Below are positions 36,942-46,324 of a DNA stretch of 64,000 nucleotides, piece by piece. Every line of letters begins with the position of its first letter. Position 1 is the first letter of the stretch. The stretch spans positions 1 through 64,000 of the forward strand of contig JAHLKH010000129.1 in the NCBI GenBank assembly GCA_025526915.1, written 5' to 3'. Source of the DNA: Entophlyctis helioformis. Lineage: Eukaryota > Chytridiomycota > Chytridiomycetes > Chytridiales > Chytriomycetaceae. A program made the translations under genes and the position numbers. The notes beneath the pieces are model-generated. The model was given only the letters and a program-made list of their open reading frames with translations. It made no database searches and was not told where the DNA came from.

Positions 36942-37609
36942 ATGGTATGGCCGCTAGGTCAAGGAGATCGAGAAAAGGTCGAGAGCATCTGCGTGAGACT
37001 CAAGAACTTTACAGACAACGGCGGATTCACCGACAAGGACAGTGCGTCTCTCCCCCATCTGCCTTGCATCGCCCCCGTCCGTTACGCTCGCCTTGCCCTT
37101 TTCTGAGCTGCGGCTGCTGGTAGTGGTGGTTGAGATTGCGAGACCTGTCACTGACTGCAATCGGTCTGCATCCTCGGCTTTTCTATATGCATATCTTACA
37201 CTCCTCGGTCTCGATCTGGCCATCTCTTGCGCTGGAATCGGTAAACGGTCCTTGGCTGGACGGCAGTCGAGAAGCTGCAAGAAGAACTGCATGCGATCGA
37301 TGAGCAGGTATGTGTGTCTTGACTCGGGACACTGCACTGTATCGAGTTGACCTATTGACTTTATTCTACTATGCATTTGACATGGTCAAGTGGGTCGATG
37401 GCGCCATCAAGGAGGCGGATGGATCTATTGCTGCCGGCCAAGCTGAGCTGTACGTCTTTGGCGATCATGCCCCTGCAATCGCCGCCATATGCTTACTGAC
37501 TAGCACGGCTGTCTCTTGAATTGCACAACGGTACATGGGCAGGTCCGATCTGATCAACGAGGCACACGAAATGATCTCGGACCTCTTGGACCAGCTTCCA
37601 GAAAACTGA
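36942..37609 (+). CDS. Small helical protein of unknown function
   Basis: Five pieces of evidence support a real gene: an ATG at 36942, three introns with GT-AG borders (37042-37266, 37308-37389, and one from 37449), and a single joined frame to TGA at 37607. The product is about 88 residues: MVWPLGQGDREKVESI, then CVRLKNFTDNGGFTDKDIEK, LQEELHAIDEQWVDGAIKEA, DGSIAAGQAEL and SDLINEAHEMISDLLDQLPE. It is acidic and probably all helix, with two amphipathic stretches. I do not recognise the family. The pattern would fit a small adaptor or chaperone subunit, but nothing more can be said. The flanking genes give no functional hint. Confidence 0.5.
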
Positions 37610-37754
37610 TGCGGCTCTGATCCGTTCCATTGGTGCTTCCTCCATTCATCCCATTCGCCTCTTCTTCTTTCTCTCTTTGTTTTCGAATCTTACTTTGATA
37701 TCAACCGGTCAACATTCTGTTCATTGAGTCGCCATCTGTCCATATCAAGCCTCA

Positions 37755-39149
37755 TCAAGCCTCCACTTCATCATCATCATCGTCTTCGTCATCACCAACA
37801 AGCTGGAGATGGAACGCCAACGCAACCTTTTCGGCCATGATGCGTCTTTCCTCGTCGCTCATGGTCTGGCCTTGTGCTGAATCGCGTCCCATGAGTCAGT
37901 GCCCGCCATTCCAACATATTGAAGCGATGCTTCTACTGCAAGACTGTCAATATGACGCACCTCTCATGTGCTGCAGCATTCTCAGCGTGTTTTCAAATGC
38001 GTCCGACTCGCCCTCGATGCCCCGATCGCCATCAGAGTCGCCTGCACCATCGTCGCCGTCCAATGCACCAAACAGTGCCTTGCCCATATCCTCAACATCT
38101 GCGCATGAAATGATGGTTGAGAGGAAGGAATCGCGAACACACCATTCGCCGACAACGAACCTCCAAGGCTGTAGCCTCCAAAGTCGTGCGCTGGCCGTGC
38201 TGCCTGGCTGGGTCCAGTCTTGCGCTGGAGCGTCTCCCAAACGTGATTGGTGAACGCCTCCAGTATCCGATCCACACCCACAAGCTCCTGCGCGATATCG
38301 CCGTCATCTGCAAACACCATCCCGTGTGAGTCCAACGGTCGTGCAGACGAGGCATTAACCATCCCTTACCAGTCAGCAACGATCCAAACGTCCGCGCTTG
38401 TGTCGATGCTGACTCGGCTGCTTCGGGCGTCGCGTTCTTGGCCGACGTCGGTCGCCACAGCACCAGCTCAACGCCCGCATCCAAGCACGCCATCTCAAGC
38501 TGCCTGTATTGCCCATCGTCCTGTTCACTCTCGTCCTGGTCCTCAAGAACCGCTATCGCCATCGCAATGCTGGTGTCATAGTCGCTGACAAACGACTCGA
38601 TCCATGCAAGAGTCTGCGACAAGCGCTTGCTGCCCAAGTGCTCTTGGCCCTCTCCGTCTTCGCCGTCATCTGTATGGATGCGGCCGTTCTTGAGATCGCA
38701 CACCATGTCGTCGTCCAGGATAAACAGCAGTGCGTCGCAGCGAGCGCCGTTGGTGTCGCGGACGGCAGCGCCATCAATCTCGGTCAGCGACCCTTCGACA
38801 TCGGCCTGGAGGTCAAAGGCGACCTGCGCTGTGTAGTACTTGGTGTCGATGGTAAACGGCACGACTGCAGACACCGGGCTGGTGTCTGCGGTGCTAGCCA
38901 GCGCTGGCACGACGGATGGCTGTGCCTTGGACAGCGTCTCTGTTGCCTTGCGTGTTAGAAACGGTGTCGGTGCAAGTGGCCAGGCATTGGGCTGACCTTG
39001 GACAAGACGTCGACGCTGGCCGTCTGAGCCGCCAATGACGAGGATACGGTCACGCACATGGCAACTGGTTCGTCTGCTGTTTGCGGCTCTGCTGTTTGCG
39101 GCTCTGCTGCTGGAGCGGCTTGGCCAGGGTTCAGGACAGGCGTTTCCAT
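37755..39149 (-). CDS. Adaptin-binding protein (AAGAB p34 / Irc6-like)
   Basis: AAGAB/Irc6 proteins bind AP-1 and AP-2 adaptor subunits and help them assemble. The N-terminal GTPase-like domain starts RILVIGGSDGQRRRLVQ, continues to AVVPFTIDTKYYTAQVAFDL (animal p34 has PWTIDNKYYTADV), then CDALLFILDDDMVCDL, LSQTLAWIESFVSDYDTS and ACLDAGVELVLWRP. A later exon has GVDRILEAFTNHVWETLQRK. The C-terminal acidic region (EDVEDMGKALFGALDGDDGA) and the last exon SDEERRIMAEKVALAFHLQL ending in an acidic tail match the p34 self-association end. A one-base frame break near 39055 separates the Ala/Pro-rich start (METPVLNPGQAAP) from the conserved domain, so the true N-terminus is uncertain. Confidence 0.8.
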
Positions 39150-39229
39150 TGCCAACATCGACAATCTGGGTCTGTTGGTCGGATATGTTTATTGGACACG
39201 GGCAGGAGGCATGGACACCAGACGCACGA

Positions 39230-39872
39230 TCAGGCGATGGAGATGGACGTCTTGGCGGCGACAGGCAGCTTGGGGATGAGAATGTCGAGCACGCCGTGGT
39301 CGAACTTGGCCTGGATGCCAGCCGTGTCGATGTCTGTGGGCAGCTGCACGACGCGACGGAAGCGGCCCAGCCGACGCTCATGGAACTGCAGAGTGAACTG
39401 CGTGTTGGTCTGTTGGTCGTGCTGGTGCGACTGTTGCGACTGTGGCTGTGGCTGATCTGTGTTGCTGGTGGTGTCCTGGCTGCTGTGTCGTTGTGGTTGT
39501 TGTTGTAGATGCTCGCAGTCTCGCCCTCAATCACCAGATGGCCGTGGCGGTCAATGTCTGCGCGGATGCCGTCCTTGGACACGCCTGGCAGATCCGCACG
39601 ACTCGGATGGCCTGAGGCGAGTCCCACACGTCGATCAGTGGCTTGAAGATAGGCGTCTGCTGGCTGGCTGTGGCTGGCTGCTTGGTGGGCACAGAGTCTG
39701 ATGCATTGGATGCATGTGCTGCAGCACGGCCGAGCTGCTCGATGAACACGCCGAGGGGAAGTGTTGGTTGTCTTGCCAGGCGAGGGCTGGAAGCACCAGA
39801 GGCGGCATCGAGCAAGGCGTCCATGAATGGATCGCATGCGATTGGGGTGCAGTGGATTGTCGTGACGGGCAT
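39230..39872 (-). CDS. Small heat-shock protein (HSP20/alpha-crystallin)
   Basis: Small heat-shock proteins hold unfolding proteins in soluble form. The N-terminal arm begins MPVTTIHCTPIACDPFMDAL. The alpha-crystallin domain follows: PLIDVWDSPQAIRVV, ADLPGVSKDGIRADIDRHGH, LVIEGETASIYN, a Gln/His/Asn-rich insert in the loop, FHERRLGRFRRVVQLPTDID and FDHGVLDILIPKL, which ends with the I-x-I-like tail KTSISIA. Two one-base frame breaks (near 39600 and about 39450) interrupt it, yet both halves of the domain are present in the right order. The long loop insert is typical of fungal HSP30/HSP20 proteins. An array of TTC repeats at 10-base spacing lies 140-180 bases upstream and looks like a heat-shock element. 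Confidence 0.88.
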
Positions 39873-40012
39873 TGGATGAGCTGTGTTGTTGTTGTTGTTA
39901 AGTGTGCTTGATGGCAGCCAGAGAGGGCGGGCGACCAGCTGCCCTTTTGTAGTCTGCGATTGCCTGAGGTGTCTGTGCGAGTCTGTGTGCTGCACACAGC
40001 CGTCCAGGTGGT

Positions 40013-40053
40013 GTTCGCTGGTGTTCGCTGGTGTTCGCTGGTGTTCTTGCTTC
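40013..40053 (-). promoter_or_regulatory. Heat-shock-element-like array upstream of the small HSP gene
   Basis: The plus strand reads GTGTTCGCTG repeated, placing TTC at 40014, 40024, 40034 and 40044, plus one at 40051. Repeated TTC (GAA on the other strand) at 10-base spacing is the step type of heat-shock element bound by Hsf1 trimers. It sits 142-182 bases upstream of the sHSP start codon and before the end of the neighbouring gene, so it is well placed. Binding is inferred. Confidence 0.6.
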
Positions 40054-40102
40054 GCGTGTGGTCGCGACTGAACGCGATGCTTCTCGAACCATCCAGGCGT
40101 GC

Positions 40103-40966
40103 TCAACTGCGCTCCACAGCCTTCTGTGGCTGCTCGGCTGCTGGCCATGCATCCCTCACACAGGATACACTCGGACATGACATGGAGTGCCTTGCAAAGA
40201 GATCACCGTTCATTAGAGGCAGCCACACAAAGCACGGCGAGTGTGGTGCACAAATCTGCAGCCAACGCACATCGCCATATAAAGCATCAAGATCACCCAG
40301 ACCGAGTGACACCACGGAACGCGATTTCAGAGGCGGCGTTCCCAAACAACGCATCCCACCAGCCACTGCCCTTCTGGTGGTCTCAAGGTCGAACGCAACC
40401 AGCAGCAGGCCAACAAGCGCCACATCGACGCCTGGCATCACAACAATGTCGATCTGCACGCCGCCTATCTTGTTCTTGTATGCACCTTTGTCGATGCGGA
40501 TGTTGGCAATCGCCGCACCCTCGGTCGCCTCGCTACCAAGATAGATGCCGCCGCCCTTGACCTCGCCCTCGACGCACAACTCTGTCTTGTGGCCCGTGGC
40601 GGGATCGACAACGGCCAGCCACATCTGGATGTGCTTCTTGGTGGCGGCGGCAATCTCAAAGAGCACTGGCTCGGCCTTGGCGCCGCTGGCGACTGTGTAG
40701 CCGCCGGTCGACTTGCGGATGTTAAGGATGGGCACGCCGTCAATGTCGACGAGTGTGCGCTTGCCGCCCTTGAGCGAGAAGGTCTCACGAACGTCAAAGA
40801 ACTTGATGCCGGCGGTGTCCTTGATCTCGAATATGGTTTCGGATGTGCCAAAGACCGTCTCGATGCGCAGCTCAACCTTGCGGTCAAAGACGAAGCGGCC
40901 GTCCGTGGCAACGAGCGGCACTGGCGGCGAGACCAGCTTGTCGATGGTAGAGTGCGACTTGACCAT
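40103..40966 (-). CDS. LURP-one-related (tubby C-terminal-like) protein
   Basis: The start MVKSHSTIDKLVSPPVPLV leads into a LURP-one-related (DUF567) beta-barrel: ETVFGTSETIFEIKDTAG, KFFDVRETFSLKGGKRTLVD, IDGVPILNIRKSTGGYTVAS, ATKKHIQMWLAVVDPATGH, ELCVEGEVKGGGIYLGSE, ANIRIDKGAYKNKIGGVQ and IDIVVMPGVDVALVGLLLVA. The V-x-x-GVDxAL-x-x-x-L-x-VA ending is the usual helix buried in the barrel of this fold, related to tubby and scramblases. The frame continues another 80 residues to a stop at 40103, without recognisable features; an intron or an earlier end is possible. Biochemical roles in fungi are unknown. It is a single-exon core. Confidence 0.82.
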   Translation of the reverse strand: MVKSHSTIDKLVSPPVPLVATDGRFVFDRKVELRIETVFGTSETIFEIKDTAGIKFFDVRETFSLKGGKRTLVDIDGVPILNIRKSTGGYTVASGAKAEPVLFEIAAATKKHIQMWLAVVDPATGHKTELCVEGEVKGGGIYLGSEATEGAAIANIRIDKGAYKNKIGGVQIDIVVMPGVDVALVGLLLVAFDLETTRRAVAGGMRCLGTPPLKSRSVVSLGLGDLDALYGDVRWLQICAPHSPCFVWLPLMNGDLFARHSMSCPSVSCVRDAWPAAEQPQKAVERS

Positions 40967-41369
40967 TGCGGCAGTTGGACGATAACTTGTGGTTGTTGGC
41001 TGAAGAAGGCGGAGGGCAATGGCTGATCCTCTTATGCCGACAGAGTCAGAAGTTGCTGCTGCTTGGCCACATGTGCATGCTTGCTGCTTGGCCACATGTG
41101 CATGTCTTGCTGCTTGGCAACACACAGCTGATGCTTGGTAACATACAGCTGGTGCAGGTGCATGGGCAGTCCTTGACTCGAGGATCTGTCTGCCCGCTCT
41201 CAGTCACTCTGCCTGTCGACTCGCTGCCTGGCATCGCAGTCAAGGCATCTCGGAAGCCTCGGCCGTCAATTATTCCAGTAATATTCTGGCTCGAATTTCA
41301 GTGGTTTTGAGTGGCATTGCAACGCATGTATGGGAAGCGAATGGACGATTTTCGGTCACCAAAAGGGCA
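40967..41369. other. Intergenic region upstream of the LURP-one-related gene
   Basis: No coding sequence is apparent. It holds a 25-base direct repeat with CACATGTG palindromes (41053-41104), followed by a more diverged third copy, and then AT-richer sequence up to the tRNA gene. Confidence 0.5.
41053..41104 (-). repeat. 25-base tandem repeat carrying CACATGTG E-box-like palindromes
   Basis: Two near-identical copies place CACATGTG at 41068-41075 and 41093-41100. They lie about 100 bases upstream of the LURP-one-related start on its template side and could bind a bHLH factor. A weaker third copy follows. Confidence 0.55.
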
Positions 41370-41440
41370 GCGCCAGTGGTTTAGTGGTAAAATTCATCGT
41401 TGCCATCGATGAGCCCCCGGTTCAATTCCGGGCTGGCGCA
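41370..41440 (+). tRNA. tRNA-Gly (GCC anticodon)
   Basis: A 71-base cloverleaf without an intron. The seven-base acceptor stem pairs GCGCCAG with CTGGCGC and has an A discriminator. The D arm carries the A box TGGTTTAGTGG, the anticodon loop reads TTGCCAT, and the T arm carries the B box GGTTCAATTCC. The sequence is very close to eukaryotic nuclear tRNA-Gly(GCC). A T4 run follows five bases after the end. Confidence 0.97.
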
Positions 41441-41930
41441 CACCTTTTGCCATTTTGCTTGTTGTCATTTTGCTGCCAGTCTATCGATCCATCCACCTGA
41501 CCGCCAGTCCGTCCGTCCGTCCGTCCCAGTGTCTGCTGTCGCTTGCTGTCTGTCGCTGTCTGTCGCCGTCTGTCGCTCTCCCCTCTGTTTGTGATGCGTT
41601 TGGGCAGTGTGGCATTCCTCGAGTTGATGTTCTCAAGAATCACGCGCTGCTGCTTTGGCGCTTGTCCAGCAACCGCCATCGTCAAGACTGCGGCCTGCAA
41701 ATGACAAGCATCGCTGTCACGGGCACTGGGTACCGGCCGTCTGGCTGCCAGTGGGCGGCACCGCGATCTCGTGCGGCTGGCAAACAGCCTGCCGAGTCTG
41801 CCCCGCCAGAGCAGTCTGCCAAGCAACAGCAGCAGCCGTCGCTCTCAACACCGTCCTCTGCCATGACGAGGCACGATGATCGAGACGGGATCTCTTGCTG
41901 CGTCTCTGTCCGATTTTTCCTTTGTCCGAA
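41441..41930. other. Region between tRNA-Gly and Rad18
   Basis: It contains a GTCC/GTCT-rich stretch (41508-41580) made of repeated CCGTCCGTCC and CTGTCTGTCG units. No protein-like sequence supports a gene; Rad18 upstream exons cannot be excluded but are not needed. Confidence 0.45.
41445..41448 (+). terminator. RNA polymerase III terminator of tRNA-Gly
   Basis: Four T residues lie just after the mature 3' end of the tRNA. Confidence 0.75.
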
Positions 41931-44180
41931 ATGACCACGATGCGACGACCGGCATCGTCGTTCACCAGCGACACAAACCAGTCGCTGCAGTCGCTGCACG
42001 AAGACTCGGCCGAATGGCCTCCAGAGCTGGCGGCGTTCCAGGCCATGGACGACCTGTTGCGATGCCCCATTTGCAAGGAGCACTTCACCACAGCCATGGC
42101 GCTGCCGTGTCTGCACTCGTTCTGCTCGCTGTGCATCCGTCGGTACTGCAAGGGCAAGAGCACCAGCTGCTGTGCGTCGTGCCAGACAGAGGTCGCTGGC
42201 ATGCATGTGCTCAAGAACAACACAGGTGTGTGTTGCTGTGCTGCTGTGTCTTGCTGCATGCTGGATGCACCGGCTGACGGTGGTGGTGGTGGTGGTGGAT
42301 GCCATTGAACAGTGCTGGATGATCTGGTGCTGCAGTTCAAGAGCATCCAACGCACGTTCATGGCGCCGTTGACAAGGATCGCCACAACGGCGCTGGCTTC
42401 CACATCGACGCAGTACGAATGCCCTCGCTTGTCTTCGCTCGAGGCCCTTGGAATGCATGACCAGCCAGACGAGCCAGGCCAGCCAGACCAGCCAGACCAG
42501 TTGGCTGCAACATCATCGCCATCGCAAAGCCGACCGTCGAAACGACAGCGAAGGATCGTTGTTATGCCAGATTCCAGCAGTTCGAGCAGCTGCTCCAGTA
42601 GCACTGTCGGCAACAGTAGCGAGGCCGATGCGCCTCTGCCGGGCGATGGTCGCGATGCTGCGACACAGAGCACCACCAAGCGGCTGACACGGGCGAGCCG
42701 GTCTGCAGCAGTATCGCATCGAGCAGGACAATCCCAGCTGATCGATCTGGTGGACGATGGACTGGACGACGGCATGTTTGTCGAGAGAGCCAGCTCTCGG
42801 GCTCGGCAGACAAAGACTGGAAGCAGGCAGGCCGATGATGACAGTGACTATCGCGATACCCGTGGGTCTTCCAAGAAGCAGAGTGCAGCAAGCCGGTCGT
42901 CTTCGCGGGTCTCTGCATCACAGATACTTCGCGCTGCGGATGCATGTGCTAGTGCACCTGCTGATGCGGCCGGTGGATCGCCTTCATATTTAGGCGATAC
43001 AGCGCAGCCCATCAGCGAGCGCATGCATGAGCTGCAGCCTCAAGGTATGACTGAATGTGCTGGCTTATTCTGTCTGTGTTACTGTACTGAGCCACATGGC
43101 TTGGATGGTCAAACAGGCGATGTATCGGTTGCGTGCCCCATATGCGCCAAGCATGTGCTGGCCAAGCGTCTGAACGTGCATCTGGACAACCAGTGTCGGA
43201 CCGACACGCTTTTATCCCTCGGCAAGAAGCCCCCGGCGCAGTCCACGCTTCCGTTTTCGGCACCACATCAGTTTTTGGCAGCATCCAAAGGTGTAGCTGA
43301 TGGCAAGGACGATGCGTTGCCACGCAAACGACCAGCGCCGTCCAGTAGCAAAACAAGCGCAAGGCTGCTTGAGACTTCCGACTCGACCTCTCATCGATCA
43401 TTGTCACGATACCAGAGCTTGCCAGCCAATACCGCCGGCCCATGTGCAGCAGCATCGGCAACAGGACCGTCTATCCCAGCAGCACGCCGCCGCAAACCAA
43501 ACGTGCATCTGGACATTCTCAACGACGCCAAGCTGCGCAAGCTGCTGAAAGAAGAAGGTCTATCGTCGGTCGGCAGCCGGCCAGTCCTTGAGCGCCGCAT
43601 CACCGAATGGATTCTGCTCTTCAATGCCAACCAGGACGCGCGCATCCCCAAGCACGACAGCGAGCTCCGACACGATCTGGAGCAATGGGAACGCGCTGTG
43701 CACGAGGCGGACGCTGGCGCTGGTGGGAATGTGGGCGGCGGCAGCGGGAGTAGTGGCGACGGGTTCCGACCGACGGCGAAACACGAGGCAAGCGACGCGG
43801 ACCGCATGATGGTGCAGGGGCACATGGAAAAGTATCGCAGCGAGTTTGAGGAGTTGGTTGAGCAGGTCCGTGCACGGCAGCAGGCGAAACGGGAGCAGAA
43901 GCGCAAGGAAGCCGCCGAGGCACAGGCACAAGCAGAGGCACAGGCACAGGCAGAAGGAGAAGGAACGAGCCGACCTGAGCAGCCCGCCATTGCAGACGGT
44001 GCAGGCGGCTTGGATGGCGAGGATCGGCGTGCCTCTTGTACAATGCCGGCGATCGAGACTGCGCAAGAGACTGTGCAAGAGACTGCGCAAGAGACTGCGC
44101 AAGAGACTGCGCAAGAGACTGCGCACGAGACTGCGCACGAGATGCCCGGCCCTCCTCTGTCGCCACCACCGATCCCATAA
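41931..44180 (+). CDS. RAD18: Rad18-type E3 ubiquitin ligase
   Basis: Rad18, with Rad6, monoubiquitinates PCNA at stalled forks. Exon 1 (ATG 41931) holds the RING: LRCPICKEHFTTAMALPCLH, SFCSLCIRRYCKGKS and CASCQTE, then GMHVLKNNT. The splice at 42225-42312 gives VLDDLVLQFKSIQ. A disordered Ser-rich region follows. After the intron starting near 43045 comes the Rad18 C2HC zinc finger VACPICAKHVLAKRLNVHLD with NQC, and then the SAP domain NDAKLRKLLKEEGLSSVGSR with PVLERRITEWILLFNAN. The C-terminus is charged, then carries a tandem ETAQ repeat. RING, UBZ and SAP in this order identify Rad18. The P5C reductase gene starts 48 bases downstream on the same strand. Confidence 0.94.
44054..44140 (+). 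repeat. 12-base tandem repeat coding for (ETAQ)n in Rad18
   Basis: About seven copies of GAGACTGCGCAA or close variants code for ETAQ/ETVQ/ETAH near the C-terminus. Copy number is likely to vary. Confidence 0.9.
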
Positions 44181-44228
44181 AGACGAGATGGCGACATGCA
44201 CACACGTTGCCACAACGTTCAGAAAGAC

Positions 44229-45190
44229 ATGGCCTCGAAGAACCTGCGTCTGGGCTTTGTGGGCGGCGGCAACATGGCCGGCGCCATCATCGGCGGCCTG
44301 CTCCAAGCCGGCTACTCTGCAGCCAACATGGCCGTGTCCGAGCCATGGGACGAGGCCCGCACCCGTCTCGCCGCGCAGTTCCCGGGTCTCCACATCACGG
44401 ACGCCAACCCGTCCGCCGTCGCCTTTGGGCCGTCCAACACCCCCGTGGACGTGCTCATCCTGGCGGTCAAGCCGCAGGTCATGAAGACGGTCGCCGAGGG
44501 CATCGCTGCCGCCGTGCAGACCCACCGCCCGCTCGTCATCACCATTGCAGCGGGCATCACGCTGCGGGATCTGCGACGCTGGTTGATGAGCGGGGCGAGC
44601 GCTGGTGCCGAGGGTCCTGCGCTGGTGCGGTGCATGCCCAACACGCCGGCGCTCGTCATTGAGGGGGCGACGGGCATGTATGCGGCCGAGGGCGTCTCGG
44701 AGCCGCAGAAGCAGATGGCGATTGCTGTGCTGGGTGCGGTGTCCAAGTCGACGTACTGGGTCGCCACCGAGGCGCTGCTGGACGTCGTCACGGGCGTGTC
44801 GGGTGAGTGATGTGGATCGTGTGACGTGCGTCCTGTGGCTGCTGCTGACACTGACACTGGTGCGGCGGACGGCGGGCGGCGGCAGGATCGGGGCCGGCGT
44901 ACTTCTTCCTGCTTGTCGAGTGCCTGGAGGCGGCGGGTGTCAAGCTCGGCCTGCCTGCGGATGTTGCGCGCGGACTGGCTGCGCAGACGTGCCTTGGTGC
45001 CGGCCGCATGCTGGTCGAGACGGGCGAGGATCCTGCCGAGCTGCGCCGCAAGGTGACGTCGCCCAAGGGCACGACCGAGGCGGCTGTCAACTCGCTCGAG
45101 GCAAGCGGCGTACGCGATGCGTTCATGCTGGCTGTCCAGCGCGCCACGGATCGCGGTGCCGAGCTGGGCGACATCCTCGGCAAGCAGTGA
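44229..45190 (+). CDS. PRO3: Pyrroline-5-carboxylate reductase
   Basis: This enzyme makes proline from pyrroline-5-carboxylate with NAD(P)H. The N-terminal Rossmann fold has LGFVGGGNMAGAIIGGLLQA, VLILAVKPQVMKTVAEGI and ITIAAGITLRDLRRWL. It continues with VRCMPNTPALVIEGATGMYA. One intron (GTGAGT donor near 44806, acceptor near 44888) rebuilds GVSGSGPAYFFLLVECLEAA. The catalytic and dimer domain follows: RGLAAQTCLGAGRMLVETGE, ELRRKVTSPKGTTEAAVNSL. Length is about 285 residues, usual for the family. The symbol follows yeast usage. Confidence 0.95.
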
Positions 45191-45327
45191 CTGTCTGCTC
45201 TCACATGATCACCCTGTCGGCATCCTGTCGGCATCCTGCAGAAGCCATGCTTGCAATGAACGACAGGCGCTGTTTCATTGAATGTCTGCACGGGACCTGG
45301 ACCGGCTGTTTGGCAGACGGCTGCTTT

Positions 45328-46250
45328 TTACAGCTGGCCGGTGCGCTTGAGGTACGCGTTCCATCCGGCCGCGCGGTACGTCTTTGCGTTCTCGGTCACG
45401 TCGCCGGATCCATAGATACCACGGCCGACGATAATGACATCGCACCCGCTCTCAAGGATAACCTGGTCGGGGGTGCGGTACTGCTGGCCGAGCGCATCGC
45501 CAGCCGCAGCAAGACCGACACCAGGCGTCATGTAGACAAAGTCGTCTTCGGACCCTTCCACGAGACCGGCGACCTCGGATGTGGGAATGCGGCGCTGGCC
45601 AATGAAGCCAAACACAAAGTCGCGGTTGCGCTGGGCCATCTTGACTGCCTCGATGGTGTAGGGGCCGGTTGCAAGCGATCCGGCCGACGACATCTCTGCG
45701 AGGAGGAGCAGACCACGCGAGAGCGGCAGACCCACTTCTTTGAGACCGTGCACGATTCCCTCGCCAGGCAGCGGGTGGGCGTTGGTGATGTGCGACCACG
45801 ACGCGATGTGGTAGATGCCGTCGGCGTACTGGTGCTTGACGGTGTTGCCAATGTCGGCAAACTTGCGGTCCTCGAAGATGAGAAAGTCGTGCTTGGCGGC
45901 AAGAGCGGTCAGCTGGGCCACCAGATCGTCGTCAAAGTCTGTGACAATGTCAATGTGTGTCTGTTTGGAGTCGCCGTGGATGTGCGGTGGTCAGTCCATG
46001 TCTGCGGGCATCTGCCGCGGGAACGTGCACGAGCAGGTGTGCGACGCTGGCGAGAAAACAGCACCTTGAAGACGCAAATGTACGGGCCGAGAATGTCGGC
46101 GAGACGCAGCAGCTCGGCCTTGGTGGACACATCGGCGGCCACGGACAGGTTTGTCATTTTGGCGTCCATGAGGTGCAGCAGCCGCACGGCCGTGGGGTTG
46201 GAGTGGGCGGCCGCTCGTTGGGTGTAGGTCGACGTCAGCACGGTGCTCAT
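45328..46250 (-). CDS. URA3: Orotidine-5'-phosphate decarboxylase (fungal monofunctional type)
   Basis: This enzyme makes UMP, the last step of pyrimidine synthesis. Exon 1 (ATG 46250) carries [40 protein letters not shown] and LGPYICVFK. After an intron at about 45960-46068 comes [17 protein letters not shown] and the active-site segment [20 protein letters not shown]. Later motifs are [72 protein letters not shown] and [16 protein letters not shown]. All catalytic charged residues (K and D-x-K-x-x-D) are present. It is not fused to orotate phosphoribosyltransferase, as it is in animals and plants. It shares a 74-base divergent spacer with the CCCH gene. Confidence 0.96.
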
Positions 46251-46324
46251 CGGTACTTGATTTTTGTTTGCTTTTTGGAAGGAAACGGTCGAAATCACTG
46301 AGCAAAACGGTCGAAATCACTCTG
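46251..46324. promoter_or_regulatory. 74-base spacer between divergent start codons
   Basis: This separates OMP decarboxylase and the ZC3H3-like gene. It contains a repeated GGTCGAAATCACT element (46287-46321, two copies 22 bases apart). Confidence 0.5.

Noticed and set aside
42466..42500. (CCAGA)n run as an intron tract
   Set aside because: It lies inside a Rad18 exon and codes for a QP/DQP-type repeat, so it is not part of the intronic CTGG pattern.
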